From contig NZ_JTEV01000036.1 of assembly GCF_000786105.1 (NCBI RefSeq), positions 1 to 36,438 on the forward strand: a stretch of DNA of 36,438 nucleotides. Reading direction: 5' to 3'. This DNA comes from Bdellovibrio sp. ArHS (GTDB taxonomy: Bacteria; Bdellovibrionota; Bdellovibrionia; Bdellovibrionales; Bdellovibrionaceae). Made by a program: the position numbers and the translations under genes. A model generated the notes under the pieces. The model was not told the origin of the DNA and searched no databases. It saw only the letters and a program-made list of their open reading frames with translations. Of the stretch, positions 14,335 to 23,221 are shown piece by piece. Every line of letters begins with the position of its first letter. The stretch's first letter is position 1.

Positions 14335-17127
14335 GTGAAGCGACTGAAAAGAGTTTTTGTTTTATCGCATGAGTGGAATGTGTTTTTAGTTCTTCTCATT
14401 ATTATATCTGTCAGCGTGCTAAGTTGGTGGACCGTCAAGGTGCATCTTGAGAAGGAATGGAACGCCCGCTTAGAATCTGAAATCGGCAAGGTTAGTTCGA
14501 TCATCCACCGCGAGTTTTCGGCCTACAGTCAGGCCTTATTTGATACACGTGCCTTCGTGCAGTTGCATGGTATTCCCACAGCCCGTCAGTTTCAGGAGTA
14601 CATTGAGTCCACCGAAATTTTGAAGCGTTCGCCGGGATTGCAGGGGATTGGTTTTGCGCAAAAACTGGAGCGTTCAGAAATCCCCGATTTGGAACGCAAG
14701 ATGCGCGAGCAGGGGATTGCGGATTTTAAATTTTGGCCGAACTCAGAGCGTTCCCTTTATACGTCCGTGGTGATGGTCGAACCTCACGATTGGCGCAACA
14801 AACGCGCGTTGGGTTTTGATGCCTATTCAGATCTCACCCGTCGTTCGGCCATGGATAAAGCACTGCTGTCGAATGGCCTGGCGCTGTCGGATCCTGTTAT
14901 TTTTGTCTCGGATGAAAGCGAAGGCGAAAAGAGTCAACAAGGTGTCCTGATGTATTTGCCGGTGACAAAAGTCATTAGTGTTACCGGCGAACTTGAACCG
15001 AAAAAAGATTTGTTGGGATTTGCGTATTCGGTCATTCGTATCGGTCGTTTTTTCAACGGCGCCTTTGGTGTTCCCCAGTTCTATGCTGAAAAGGTCAACT
15101 ATAAGATCGCAGTCTTCGACCGTAAGTTAGGTCGATCTTTGCCTTTATATGAACGGTTTCCAGCAAAGGACGAAGAACTTCTGCCCGCCGTAGGGATGAC
15201 GACAGAGAGAGAAATTCAGGTTTTAGATAAAACGTGGACATTGAGTTTTGCACCGTTGCCGCATTTTTTTAACTGGTATGAACGATATGTTCCGATTCTT
15301 TTTGCCTTTGTCACACTGATTATGTTGTCGGTGATTTTTCTGGCCTTGTGGTCGACCCAGCAGTTTTTGAAATTCAGCGAGAAGCATCAGGACTCTTTGG
15401 CACTGCTTTCGAAAAGTAAATCCGAAGAGCTGGCGTTGTTTCGTCGTCTGAATAGTACTATCGCAGATCTTTCCTCTTCTATTGAGGGAAGCGATTTGTT
15501 TGAAAAGTTCTGTCATCACTTGGAAGATGTTTTTAAGATTGAAGACTGCGTCGTTTTTGTTCGCGAAAGTCGGGGACCTTACGAAAAAAGATTTCAGAAA
15601 GTGATCGATAGCTTTCCAGAGTTTTTGGATCTATCCGGAGAGTTCGACAACCACCTTAAAGACGGGGTCTTCGCATTGACGTCAACATCGGAGTTTTCGC
15701 GTAAGGTCGTGTCTTTTTTCAGCTCGGAAATGCAAGATCGCCTTACCCAGGATTCATACTTTTTGATGCGCTCGGTTCTCCACGAATCCGGCAAAAGCAA
15801 CTCGATTCTAATTATAGTCAAAGGACCGCAAGCCCTTGTCGACTCCAAAGTGATGGAATATGCCTTGGCAAGTATCGTCGGGCAGTTTGCCATGTCCTAC
15901 GATAAAGCGATTTTGCTAAGAAGAGCCGAAGATGCGAACTTTATGAAAAGCTCGTTCCTGGCAAATATGAGTCATGAAATCCGGACTCCTTTGGGGGTGA
16001 TCGTTGGCTATTCCGAGATTCTGGCTGATGACGAACTTGATGGTGAAGAAAAAAAACAGATCGTAAAAAGTGTTAAGCGCAATGGGAAGGAACTGGCTCG
16101 ATTGATTGACGACATTTTGGATATCTCTAAGGTGGAGGCGGGAAAATTGCAGTTTGAAATGGCACAAGTGAATCTGGAAAATCTGATTCATGAAGTGAAA
16201 TCCATCATGGAGGTGCGCGCCTCCGATAAGAAGATTCAATTCAATGTCGCCAAACTGAGTAATGTCCCCGCGTATCTTTTTACTGACGATATTCGTTTGA
16301 AACAAATTCTGGTCAATGTCGTCGGGAACGCCATCAAGTTCACGGAAAACGGCAGTGTAAAGCTGTTGTATAAGACCTACGTAAATGATCTGCAGGAAGA
16401 GTTTCTGGAGTTCCAGATTCAAGATAGTGGAATTGGGATCAGCGAAAAGAACCGGGAAAACTTATTTAAGCCCTTTTCACAAGGAGATGTTTCCACGACT
16501 CGTAAGTACGGAGGAACGGGATTGGGCTTGGCTCTGTCGCGACGATTGGCCGAGCTTTTGGGGGGAGAGTTATTTCTCTTGGCTTCTTCGGTCGGCAAGG
16601 GCTCGACATTTTGTCTGCGCATTCCTTTGCGTGGAGTTCCTAAGGAATTCCTAAATATCCACTCGGCCCCGGTTAAAGCGGTGTCGGCGGGGGTGGAAAT
16701 GGGACCGGTTCGGCCCATCGACTGGACGGGATTGGATCTGCGCAATCTTCTTAAAGATGTACGAATTCTTTTGGTGGAAGATTCCGAAGATAATCAGGAA
16801 ATCTTTCAACATTTTCTTAAAGCGGCCGGGGCCGACGTCGTCGTCGCTGATGACGGCGAAAAAGCTGTGGAAAGTGCGTTTAAAATTGAACCCGACATCG
16901 TGCTGATGGATATTCAGATTCCAAAAATGGACGGCAAGGAAGCGACAAAACGAATTCGCCAACGCGGTTTTACAAAACCCGTGATTGCGCTGACCGCTCA
17001 CGCTCTTAATGAAGAGGTGCAAAGCTGTTTGGCTGCCGGTTGCAACGGACAGATCACCAAGCCCGTTTCTGGGGAACTTTTGGTTCAAGAAGTTTATTTT
17101 TATTTGAATCATACGGCGGAGGTGTAA
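14335..17127 (+). CDS. CHASE-domain hybrid sensor histidine kinase with receiver domain
   Basis: This is a 930-residue membrane sensor. The order is: membrane helix near 14-35; a periplasmic CHASE sensor domain (about 70-250, with IGFAQKLERSE and EPHDWRNKRALGFD); a second helix near 318-342; a GAF-like stretch (about 365-525); a HisKA dimerisation domain with the phospho-accepting H547 in ANMSHEIRTPLG; an ATPase domain with N665 in GNAIKFTENG and the G box GGTGLGLALS near 727; and a C-terminal receiver with phospho-accepting D859 in VLMDIQIPKMDG. The GTG start at 14335 follows AGGA by seven bases. The stop overlaps the HPt gene by one base. The kinase should pass phosphate from H547 to D859, then to the HPt protein. 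CHASE ligands are small extracellular molecules; this one is unknown. Confidence 0.94.
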   Translation: MKRLKRVFVLSHEWNVFLVLLIIISVSVLSWWTVKVHLEKEWNARLESEIGKVSSIIHREFSAYSQALFDTRAFVQLHGIPTARQFQEYIESTEILKRSPGLQGIGFAQKLERSEIPDLERKMREQGIADFKFWPNSERSLYTSVVMVEPHDWRNKRALGFDAYSDLTRRSAMDKALLSNGLALSDPVIFVSDESEGEKSQQGVLMYLPVTKVISVTGELEPKKDLLGFAYSVIRIGRFFNGAFGVPQFYAEKVNYKIAVFDRKLGRSLPLYERFPAKDEELLPAVGMTTEREIQVLDKTWTLSFAPLPHFFNWYERYVPILFAFVTLIMLSVIFLALWSTQQFLKFSEKHQDSLALLSKSKSEELALFRRLNSTIADLSSSIEGSDLFEKFCHHLEDVFKIEDCVVFVRESRGPYEKRFQKVIDSFPEFLDLSGEFDNHLKDGVFALTSTSEFSRKVVSFFSSEMQDRLTQDSYFLMRSVLHESGKSNSILIIVKGPQALVDSKVMEYALASIVGQFAMSYDKAILLRRAEDANFMKSSFLANMSHEIRTPLGVIVGYSEILADDELDGEEKKQIVKSVKRNGKELARLIDDILDISKVEAGKLQFEMAQVNLENLIHEVKSIMEVRASDKKIQFNVAKLSNVPAYLFTDDIRLKQILVNVVGNAIKFTENGSVKLLYKTYVNDLQEEFLEFQIQDSGIGISEKNRENLFKPFSQGDVSTTRKYGGTGLGLALSRRLAELLGGELFLLASSVGKGSTFCLRIPLRGVPKEFLNIHSAPVKAVSAGVEMGPVRPIDWTGLDLRNLLKDVRILLVEDSEDNQEIFQHFLKAAGADVVVADDGEKAVESAFKIEPDIVLMDIQIPKMDGKEATKRIRQRGFTKPVIALTAHALNEEVQSCLAAGCNGQITKPVSGELLVQEVYFYLNHTAEV

Positions 17128-17426
17128 TGGAAAGTGCGATAAAGCTTCCTTTGGAAGCCAAAAAGAAGTATCTGCTTCGTCGTAAAGAAGAGCTTGTGCA
17201 GATCGAAAGAATGAAAGCGCAGATTGATTGGGATTTCGTGGTGCAGGTGGGCCATCAAATCAAGGGCAACGCGAAGACGTTTGAATTTCCGTCGCTGGTT
17301 CCTTTGGCGGTTTCTCTTGAAGAGGCCGGGCGGAATCAAGATGCTTCCTCATTGGCCCAAATATGTACTGAATTGCAAAACTTGATGGGGGCGTTAGAGC
17401 CGTCGCTCACGTCGTCTTTCGAATAA
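17127..17426 (+). CDS. Histidine-containing phosphotransfer (HPt) protein
   Basis: This 99-residue cytoplasmic protein is helical and carries the HPt signature GHQIKGNAKTFEFPSL, with H43 as the phospho-carrying histidine and the following K46-G47 typical of the family. The second half (VPLAVSLEEAGRNQD and the final helix) completes the four-helix bundle. The ATG at 17127 shares one base with the kinase stop and follows GGCGGAGGT, so the two are translated together. In a phosphorelay it would take phosphate from D859 of the hybrid kinase and hand it to a response regulator; the NtrC-type gene 194 bases downstream is the obvious candidate. Confidence 0.85.
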   Translation: MESAIKLPLEAKKKYLLRRKEELVQIERMKAQIDWDFVVQVGHQIKGNAKTFEFPSLVPLAVSLEEAGRNQDASSLAQICTELQNLMGALEPSLTSSFE

Positions 17427-17620
17427 GAAAACGAAACAGTACCAGAATATAAAATGCCCCGATGCTTTCATGCTATGCAGACGCGATTCCTTACAAAGTG
17501 TTCATCAAGTGTAATATGTTTAACATAGGAGTGAATTAATGTCTTAAATGTGGCAAAAAGCCATAAAACAATTGTGGATATATGCCCCATTAGAAAAGTA
17601 TTTTTTGTCGGAGGTTGTCT

Positions 17621-19018
17621 ATGGACAAGCAAAAAACAATTCTTCTGATCGAAGACGATTTGGATTTGGCGGAACTGGCAACAGCTTATTTTCGTCAAAA
17701 GAGCATCACTGTTATTCACGAAGACAATCCACTTTCAGCCTTACAGCAAGTGATTTCTCGAAAAATCACGCCGGATGCGATCATCACTGATTTGAATCTT
17801 CCCGCGATCAACGGTGTGGAATTTATCAAACGTATGCGCGCAGAAGGCGTTCATACGCCGATAATTTTGATCACCGTTTCTAATGATGTGGATGTCGCAG
17901 TCCAGGCCATCGAGGCGGGAGCTTATGATTTTGTTGTAAAGCCTTTGCACTTTCCCCAGCTGTTAATTTCCGCGCAACGGGCTTTTAAATTCAATCACTT
18001 AAGTGCCGAAAATAAAACTCTCAAAGAAACTTTGGATATAAGTAAAGGAATGCATCCTGAAGGTATTATCGGGAAAAGCGAAAGCATTCATCGGATTCTG
18101 GATCTGGCCCGTCGTGTATCCAAAAGTTCTTCCACTGTTTCGATTACGGGTGAAAGCGGCACCGGGAAAGAAGTATTTGCAAAGGCGATTCATCGCTGGA
18201 GTCCACGCAGCAACAACCCCTTTGTCGCGATCAATTGTTCTGCCATTCCAGAAAATCTTTTAGAGTCGGAGCTCTTTGGTCACGCCAAAGGCGCCTTCAC
18301 GGGAGCTGTGGAAAAAAAGACAGGACTTTTTGAAGAGGCGGACGGTGGGACGTTGTTTTTGGACGAAATCGGCGATTTGAATCTCACATTGCAAGCAAAG
18401 CTTTTAAGGGTGCTGCAAGAAAAAGAAATCAAAAGGGTGGGTGAAAATCAGGCGCGACCGGTGGATGTGCGTGTGATTGCGGCGACCCACAAAGATCTCC
18501 GCAACGAAGTTCAGGAAAAACGTTTTCGGGAAGACTTGTTTTTCCGCCTGAATGTCATCCCGATAAAAATTCCTCCCTTGCGGGAGCGGCGAGAAGATAT
18601 CATTCCTTTGGCGGAACACTTTTTGAAGAAGTTTAATACTTTAAATGGCACTCATATCGCCGGATTTAAAAAAAGCGCCAAGGAATTTTTATTAACGCAT
18701 CCTTGGCGTGGCAATGTGCGCGAACTGGAAAACACCATCGAACGCGCCGTGGTTCTAGCAACCGGGTCTGAGATTGACATGGGCGCGCTCACTTTGTTTG
18801 ATGACGAGACAGGAAGTGGCCCCCAGATGGAAGATGACAAAAAAAATGCTTTTATATTCCGTTTTGGTGATGAAGTGTCTTCATTGCATGAATTGGAGAA
18901 AAAGTATGTGCAATTCGTCTATGAAAGAAACAATCGCGCCAAAGAGGTGACGGCGAAAGCTCTAGGGATTGATCGAAAGACTTTATATCGAAAGCTTCAG
19001 GACATCGAAATGATATAA
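17621..19018 (+). CDS. NtrC-type sigma-54-dependent response regulator
   Basis: This 465-residue transcription activator has a receiver domain (about 5-120) with phospho-accepting D57 in IITDLNLPAING. An AAA+ sigma-54 interaction domain follows (about 140-370), with Walker A GESGTGKE (K183), the GAFTGA loop at 224-229 that contacts sigma-54, and Walker B GGTLFLDEIGDL. A Fis-type helix-turn-helix closes the protein (VTAKALGIDRKTLYRKLQ). All key residues for ATP-driven opening of sigma-54 promoters are present. I chose the ATG at 17621 with GGAGG eleven bases upstream; a TTG two codons earlier is less likely. It lies downstream of the hybrid kinase and HPt genes and is probably the output of that relay. 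Targets cannot be read from this window. Confidence 0.95.
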   Translation: MDKQKTILLIEDDLDLAELATAYFRQKSITVIHEDNPLSALQQVISRKITPDAIITDLNLPAINGVEFIKRMRAEGVHTPIILITVSNDVDVAVQAIEAGAYDFVVKPLHFPQLLISAQRAFKFNHLSAENKTLKETLDISKGMHPEGIIGKSESIHRILDLARRVSKSSSTVSITGESGTGKEVFAKAIHRWSPRSNNPFVAINCSAIPENLLESELFGHAKGAFTGAVEKKTGLFEEADGGTLFLDEIGDLNLTLQAKLLRVLQEKEIKRVGENQARPVDVRVIAATHKDLRNEVQEKRFREDLFFRLNVIPIKIPPLRERREDIIPLAEHFLKKFNTLNGTHIAGFKKSAKEFLLTHPWRGNVRELENTIERAVVLATGSEIDMGALTLFDDETGSGPQMEDDKKNAFIFRFGDEVSSLHELEKKYVQFVYERNNRAKEVTAKALGIDRKTLYRKLQDIEMI

Positions 19019-19021
19019 ATC

Positions 19022-19049
19022 AGAATGCCCCTTCGCCTGGGGGCATTCT
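19022..19049. terminator. Ten-base stem-loop between the converging ntrC-type and lon genes
   Basis: AGAATGCCCC (19022-19031) pairs with GGGGCATTCT (19040-19049). It begins four bases after the regulator's stop and lies 34 bases beyond the lon stop. No T-run follows on either strand, so it may stabilise RNA ends or act as a weak terminator. Confidence 0.55.
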
Positions 19050-19082
19050 ACCTCAAAGCCATCCTTCTGCCTATTTAGGAAC

Positions 19083-21458
19083 TCACCCTGCTGGGAGCAG
19101 GGGAGTTCCTGAAGGAGTGATATCAATTTTATTCCAGCGTGGCAGATCAACACCCAGAGCTACTTTCAGCACATCGTTCACATCATCGACAAAGTGGAAC
19201 TGAATACTGCGACGGATTTCCTCGGGAATTTCGCGCAGATCCTTTTCATTTCTTGTACACATGATGATTTCCCGGACGCCTGCCCGATGGGCGGCAATGA
19301 CTTTTTCCTTAATACCTCCCACTGGCATGACACTTCCACGCAGGGAGATTTCGCCGGTCATCGCTAATTTTGGATCCACCGGTTTATTTAAAAGCAGGGA
19401 CGCAATTGAAGTCAGCATGGTAACGCCGGAGGAAGGTCCATCCTTTGGAATCGCCCCAGCGGGGACGTGCACATGCACATCTTTTTTACTAAAATCCATC
19501 AAAGGGTCCATCAAGACCAGACGTGATTTCAGAAGACTCAATGCAATCTTTGCGGACTCTTGCATCACTTCGCCCAGTTGTCCGGTCAGAAGCAATTGAC
19601 CTGTGCCCGGCATCGAAGCGGATTCGACAAAAAGAATGTCTCCGCCCACAGGTGTCCACGCAAGCCCTGTGACGACTCCGGGAGGCAAAAGGCTTTCGAT
19701 CATGTCGGACGAAAATCTTTCAGCGCCTAGAATCTCTTCCAGGTCTTTCTCAGTCACCGTCAATGTGTGCTCAGAGGCTTTCACCAGTTTCAGACTCATG
19801 AATTTGCAGATTGTCGCGATCTTTCTTTGAAGATCACGAACCCCTGCCTCGCGAGTGTAGTGGGTTAAAAGCTTCACCATCGCATCATCGGTGATCTTCA
19901 GTGAATCTTCGTTTAAACCATGCTCGCGAAGTTGTTTCGGCCACAAATATTTCAGAGCGATCTGCTTTTTTTCATCCAAAGTGTATCCTGTTAAGTCCAC
20001 GACCTCCATGCGATCTAAAAGCGGCAAGGGGATGCCTTCTAACGAGTTCGCAGTGGCAATGAAAAACACCTTGGATAAATCAAACGGCGTGTCCAGATAG
20101 TGATCCTGGAAAGTGTTGTTCTGCTCGGGGTCCAGGACTTCCAACATAGCTGCCGCCGGGTCTCCACCGAAACCGCGAGTCAGCTTGTCGATCTCATCCA
20201 GAATAAAAACAGGATCGTTTTCTCCGGCTTTTTTTATACCGGCAAGGATTCGTCCTGGCAAAGCGCCAATATAGGTGCGGCGATGACCACGGATTTCTGC
20301 GTCGTCGCGCACGCCGCCCAGGCTGACGCGCACATATTTTTTGCCCAAGGCGCGCGCAATGCTTTTACCTAAAGAAGTTTTGCCGACGCCGGGAGGGCCG
20401 ATGAAAAGAAGGATCGAACCCTGATGGGATTTACGAAGCTTCATGACGGCCAAATGTTGTAAAATACGATTTTTAATCTTCTCTAAGCCATAGTGATCTT
20501 CGTTTAAGATTCTCTCGGCTTCTGCCAGATCAATTTCTTTTTCCGGAGACGATTTACTCCACGGCAAATCCAACATCAATTCCAGGTGAGTGCGAATCAT
20601 CTGATGTTCGGGCGAAGCCGAGTTGATGGATTCCAGACGCTTTAGTTGGCTGCGAGCCAGTTCCAGGGCTTCCGCGGTCATGCCTGCTTTTTCGATACGT
20701 TCTTTGAACTTTGCATAAAGGTCTTCGCCTTCACCTTCGCCCAGCTCTTCACGAATGACGCGCATTTGCTCGCGCAAAATCGTTTCTTTTTGGGTCTGTT
20801 GAAAGTTTTCATTTAATTTGTCGCGAATGCCTCTTTGAATCTTAAGACGCTCTTTCAGCTCTTGGAGACGATCTAAAAGCTTAAGTGTTCGGTCGCGCAA
20901 CACAGTGATTTGCAGAATTTCTTGTTTTTCCGTCACGGCGATGTCGGCGTAAGCGGCGCACATATTTGTGAGTGTTGTCAGATCTTCAATTTCAGCCAAC
21001 ATGTCTTTCACTTGACGGGTGTTGCCGGGAAGAAGATCTAAAAGCTCGTCACTAAGAAGACGAAGGCTGGATAACAAAGCCTCTTCGGTTTTTTTGTCCA
21101 TACTGCCAACATCTTCGACGCTTTCAGTCTGCACTTCAAAAAAACCTTCCTGATCACGGCTTTGCACCACTCGCACGCGTTGGTGGGCTTTGACGAAGAT
21201 ATTGTAACTGCCATCTTCGTCCATACGGAAAGATTCAATTTTCGCAAGCGTACCGACGGAATAGACATCTTCCATTTTTTCCACATTATCGTGGGGATTT
21301 TTTTGGGTAAGTAAAACAACCCACTGATTTTCACGAAGAGCTTTTTGCAAAGCAGAAATACTTTTTTCACGACCTACTCGAAGCGGCATGCTGATGTCGG
21401 GAAATAAAACTGAATTCTTCAGTGGGATCACGGGGATAAAACCTGAGACGTAAGACAT
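19083..21458 (-). CDS. lon: ATP-dependent Lon protease
   Basis: This 791-residue cytoplasmic AAA+ serine protease degrades misfolded and regulatory proteins. The N-terminal substrate domain (about 1-200, FIPVIPLKNSVLFPD onwards) and coiled-coil are followed by the ATPase with Walker A GPPGVGKTS (K360) and Walker B PVFILDEIDK. The C-terminal protease domain carries the catalytic dyad: S676 in PKDGPSSGVT and K717 in GGIKEKVIAAHR. Length and order are standard for bacterial LonA. I chose the ATG at 21458, preceded by AAGAGG, rather than the upstream TTG at 21476. A good sigma-70 promoter candidate lies just upstream (21491-21518). Confidence 0.97.
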   Translation of the reverse strand: MSYVSGFIPVIPLKNSVLFPDISMPLRVGREKSISALQKALRENQWVVLLTQKNPHDNVEKMEDVYSVGTLAKIESFRMDEDGSYNIFVKAHQRVRVVQSRDQEGFFEVQTESVEDVGSMDKKTEEALLSSLRLLSDELLDLLPGNTRQVKDMLAEIEDLTTLTNMCAAYADIAVTEKQEILQITVLRDRTLKLLDRLQELKERLKIQRGIRDKLNENFQQTQKETILREQMRVIREELGEGEGEDLYAKFKERIEKAGMTAEALELARSQLKRLESINSASPEHQMIRTHLELMLDLPWSKSSPEKEIDLAEAERILNEDHYGLEKIKNRILQHLAVMKLRKSHQGSILLFIGPPGVGKTSLGKSIARALGKKYVRVSLGGVRDDAEIRGHRRTYIGALPGRILAGIKKAGENDPVFILDEIDKLTRGFGGDPAAAMLEVLDPEQNNTFQDHYLDTPFDLSKVFFIATANSLEGIPLPLLDRMEVVDLTGYTLDEKKQIALKYLWPKQLREHGLNEDSLKITDDAMVKLLTHYTREAGVRDLQRKIATICKFMSLKLVKASEHTLTVTEKDLEEILGAERFSSDMIESLLPPGVVTGLAWTPVGGDILFVESASMPGTGQLLLTGQLGEVMQESAKIALSLLKSRLVLMDPLMDFSKKDVHVHVPAGAIPKDGPSSGVTMLTSIASLLLNKPVDPKLAMTGEISLRGSVMPVGGIKEKVIAAHRAGVREIIMCTRNEKDLREIPEEIRRSIQFHFVDDVNDVLKVALGVDLPRWNKIDITPSGTPLLPAG

Positions 21459-21490
21459 CGAGGACCTCTTTTCCAACCCCTAAAGGGTTA

Positions 21491-21518
21491 ATTGTAACAA
21501 ACATGAGCACGATATCAA
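21491..21518 (-). promoter_or_regulatory. Sigma-70-type promoter candidate for lon
   Basis: On the minus strand TTGATA (plus 21513-21518) and TACAAT (plus 21491-21496) are separated by 16 bases. Both match the consensus in five of six positions or close to it. The expected transcript start would leave a leader of about 27 bases before the lon ATG. No heat-shock inverted repeat was recognised here. Confidence 0.5.
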
Positions 21519-21621
21519 CTTCGTCAAGGCGGAGGCTTTATTTCTTGTAAATCTGAAACATCCGCGTTTTAGCCCAGAATGTTCTCGACTCTTTTAGTTT
21601 AGCATTATGGGAGGGGAATAA

Positions 21622-21641
21622 AGGGCCGTTTTGTCGGCCCT
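21622..21641 (-). terminator. Hairpin terminator after the exonuclease gene
   Basis: AGGGCCG and CGGCCCT form a seven-base GC-rich stem around TTTTGT. It lies 17 bases beyond the stop of the minus-strand exonuclease, and a short TTTATT tract follows on that strand. Confidence 0.6.
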
Positions 21642-21658
21642 GCTATAAAACAAAGGGA

Positions 21659-22546
21659 CTAGGCCTTAAAGCCGTCCACAAGTGCGATGTCGCGTGTTAA
21701 GCCTGCAAAAGGACCGCAGTAGACGGCTTCTTCAAGCCACAGGGTTTCTGCGGCAACCTCGTCTTTAAAAATTATTTTCGACCAGAAGCGGTTGGTACTA
21801 TCCCAGCTATAACCTCGACCTTTCAAATGATCTTTGGATTCAAAAGGAGCCGAACTCGCAATCACGTGAGTCATAGGACGGCGGGCATTGGCCAACAGTT
21901 CTGCCAAATAGGGCTTGTGGCTTTGCGGGTCCGAAAGGCTGAGCAAGTATAACAAGGCGTCAACATCGTTAATAGCGCGGTGTGAATCGGTGAAAAAGCC
22001 GTGATAGATATTAAGAAGTTCTAATTTAGAACTCGTAAAGCCCTTTGTGCTCCAATCGATCTGCTTCAGAGAACAGGCCCACACGCGCTCTGTAGAGACC
22101 TTGGACTTCCGATCAATAAAAGGCCGATCAAAGCGAGCGTTGTGTGCGATAATGACCGAAGCTTCTTCCAAAAGGGCATTGACCTGCGACCAATCGATAC
22201 TTTGTCCTGCAACCATTGCATCAGTAATACCTGTAAGTTCAATGATCTCAGGTGTCAGAGGTCTTCCGGGGTCCTGAAAACTGGAATAGGATTTTCCTAA
22301 GGTCAAAATGTCGCCCGAATTTCTGTTGAATAAAAACTGACGCAAGCCGATTTCGATGATGCTGTCTTCAGCCTGGTTTAAACCGGTAGTTTCGACATCA
22401 AGAACGACACCGACACGCACAATATCACTGTTGTTCTTTGCCCACTCAGGTGTGGCATAGGCGGGGGTGTGGGCGGGGCAGCCCTCCAATTTTTTTAGAG
22501 TGACTGTATTTCCATCCTCTGACTTACCGATCCAGCGAAACGCCAC
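21659..22546 (-). CDS. DEDDh 3'-5' exonuclease (DnaQ/RNase T-like)
   Basis: This 295-residue nuclease has all three exonuclease motifs: D50 and E52 in VVLDVETTGL, D140 in VIIAHNARFDRPF, and H189 with D194 in DSHRAINDVDALL. This is the two-metal DEDDh active site of DnaQ, RNase T and related enzymes that trim DNA or RNA from the 3' end. About 45 residues precede the catalytic domain and about 85 follow it; the tail (RGYSWDSTNRFWSK onward) resembles the small domain appended to some DnaQ-like exonucleases. It is not fused to a polymerase, so its substrate is open. The start is GTG at 22546, with GAGGAG six bases before it. Confidence 0.88.
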   Translation of the reverse strand: MAFRWIGKSEDGNTVTLKKLEGCPAHTPAYATPEWAKNNSDIVRVGVVLDVETTGLNQAEDSIIEIGLRQFLFNRNSGDILTLGKSYSSFQDPGRPLTPEIIELTGITDAMVAGQSIDWSQVNALLEEASVIIAHNARFDRPFIDRKSKVSTERVWACSLKQIDWSTKGFTSSKLELLNIYHGFFTDSHRAINDVDALLYLLSLSDPQSHKPYLAELLANARRPMTHVIASSAPFESKDHLKGRGYSWDSTNRFWSKIIFKDEVAAETLWLEEAVYCGPFAGLTRDIALVDGFKA

Positions 22547-22630
22547 AAAAGCTCCTCAATAATATGAGCTTCGAGTCTGACACACTTTTTAGCTGTTCTC
22601 AATATTCGCTGCGGAAGACGGGAAGGAATT

Positions 22631-22813
22631 TTAGAACTTATCCATGGGGTGAGTTTTCGCCTCGGCACCTTCGTTATGACTTTGCTCGGCATCCAGCGCG
22701 ACTTTGCCCGTAATGCCAACCCATTCAGGGAAAAACACAGCCAAAATAGCGTAAACCAGAACGCTGATAACGACGATGGCGATACTTCCCACAATGACGA
22801 CTGCTGTACTCAT
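22631..22813 (-). CDS. Small single-pass membrane protein
   Basis: This 60-residue frame starts with a hydrophobic helix (about residues 3-30, with VVIVGSIAIVVISVLVYAILAVFF) and ends with a charged hydrophilic tail. The ATG at 22813 follows GAGG by eight bases, which supports it being a gene; a longer frame from 22834 has no ribosome site. It lies between the exonuclease and the Smr gene, 84 bases from the former. I recognise no family. It resembles the many short membrane proteins that modulate larger partners, but nothing shows which. Confidence 0.6.
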   Translation of the reverse strand: MSTAVVIVGSIAIVVISVLVYAILAVFFPEWVGITGKVALDAEQSHNEGAEAKTHPMDKF

Positions 22814-22959
22814 AAAAACCTCAACCCTTATCATACCCAGGTCAGGCCATTTTGGCTATGGATAAATCTCAGTGTCATCGCGACTTTCCCCTTGGTAACA
22901 GAAATTTTACTTCTATCTTTTAGCGTCAATTCTTGATTCAATAAGGTCGAGGTCGAAAA

Positions 22960-23205
22960 ATGGCGAAAGATTTATTAGATCTGCACGGATTTAAATCAGA
23001 CGAGGTGGAAGCCGCACTGGATGCCTTTTTGATGAAGATGTCGCATGCGAATTTAAAGAGAGCTCGGATTATGACTGGAAAAGGGTCGGGGGTCGTCAAA
23101 TCGATCGTCATCAAATATCTGAAACTAGCAGGTTACCCTTGGGAGTACGAACGCCTCTCTAACGGCAAACAAAATGAGGGTTGTCTTGTTATCTTCCTCC
23201 AGTAA
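22960..23205 (+). CDS. Stand-alone Smr domain protein
   Basis: This 81-residue protein is a single Smr (small MutS-related) domain. It has the conserved LDLHG at residues 6-10 and GKGSG at 40-44, followed by the last strand in CLVIFL. Smr domains are nucleases or nucleic-acid binders that act on DNA recombination intermediates or on mRNA in stalled ribosomes. The short stand-alone form gives no further hint. The ATG follows CGAGGT by seven bases. The gene starts a tight three-gene run: 16 bases separate it from the next start. Confidence 0.88.
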   Translation: MAKDLLDLHGFKSDEVEAALDAFLMKMSHANLKRARIMTGKGSGVVKSIVIKYLKLAGYPWEYERLSNGKQNEGCLVIFLQ

Positions 23206-23221
23206 ATTTTGCAAAGGTCGC

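Noticed and set aside
15916-16422. A 168-codon minus-strand frame opposite the hybrid kinase
   Set aside because: Antisense to the conserved kinase core; its composition mirrors the kinase codons and it has no start signal.
17427-17620. Sigma-54 promoter before the NtrC-type gene
   Set aside because: A TGGCA at 17550 lacks the TTGC half at the correct distance.
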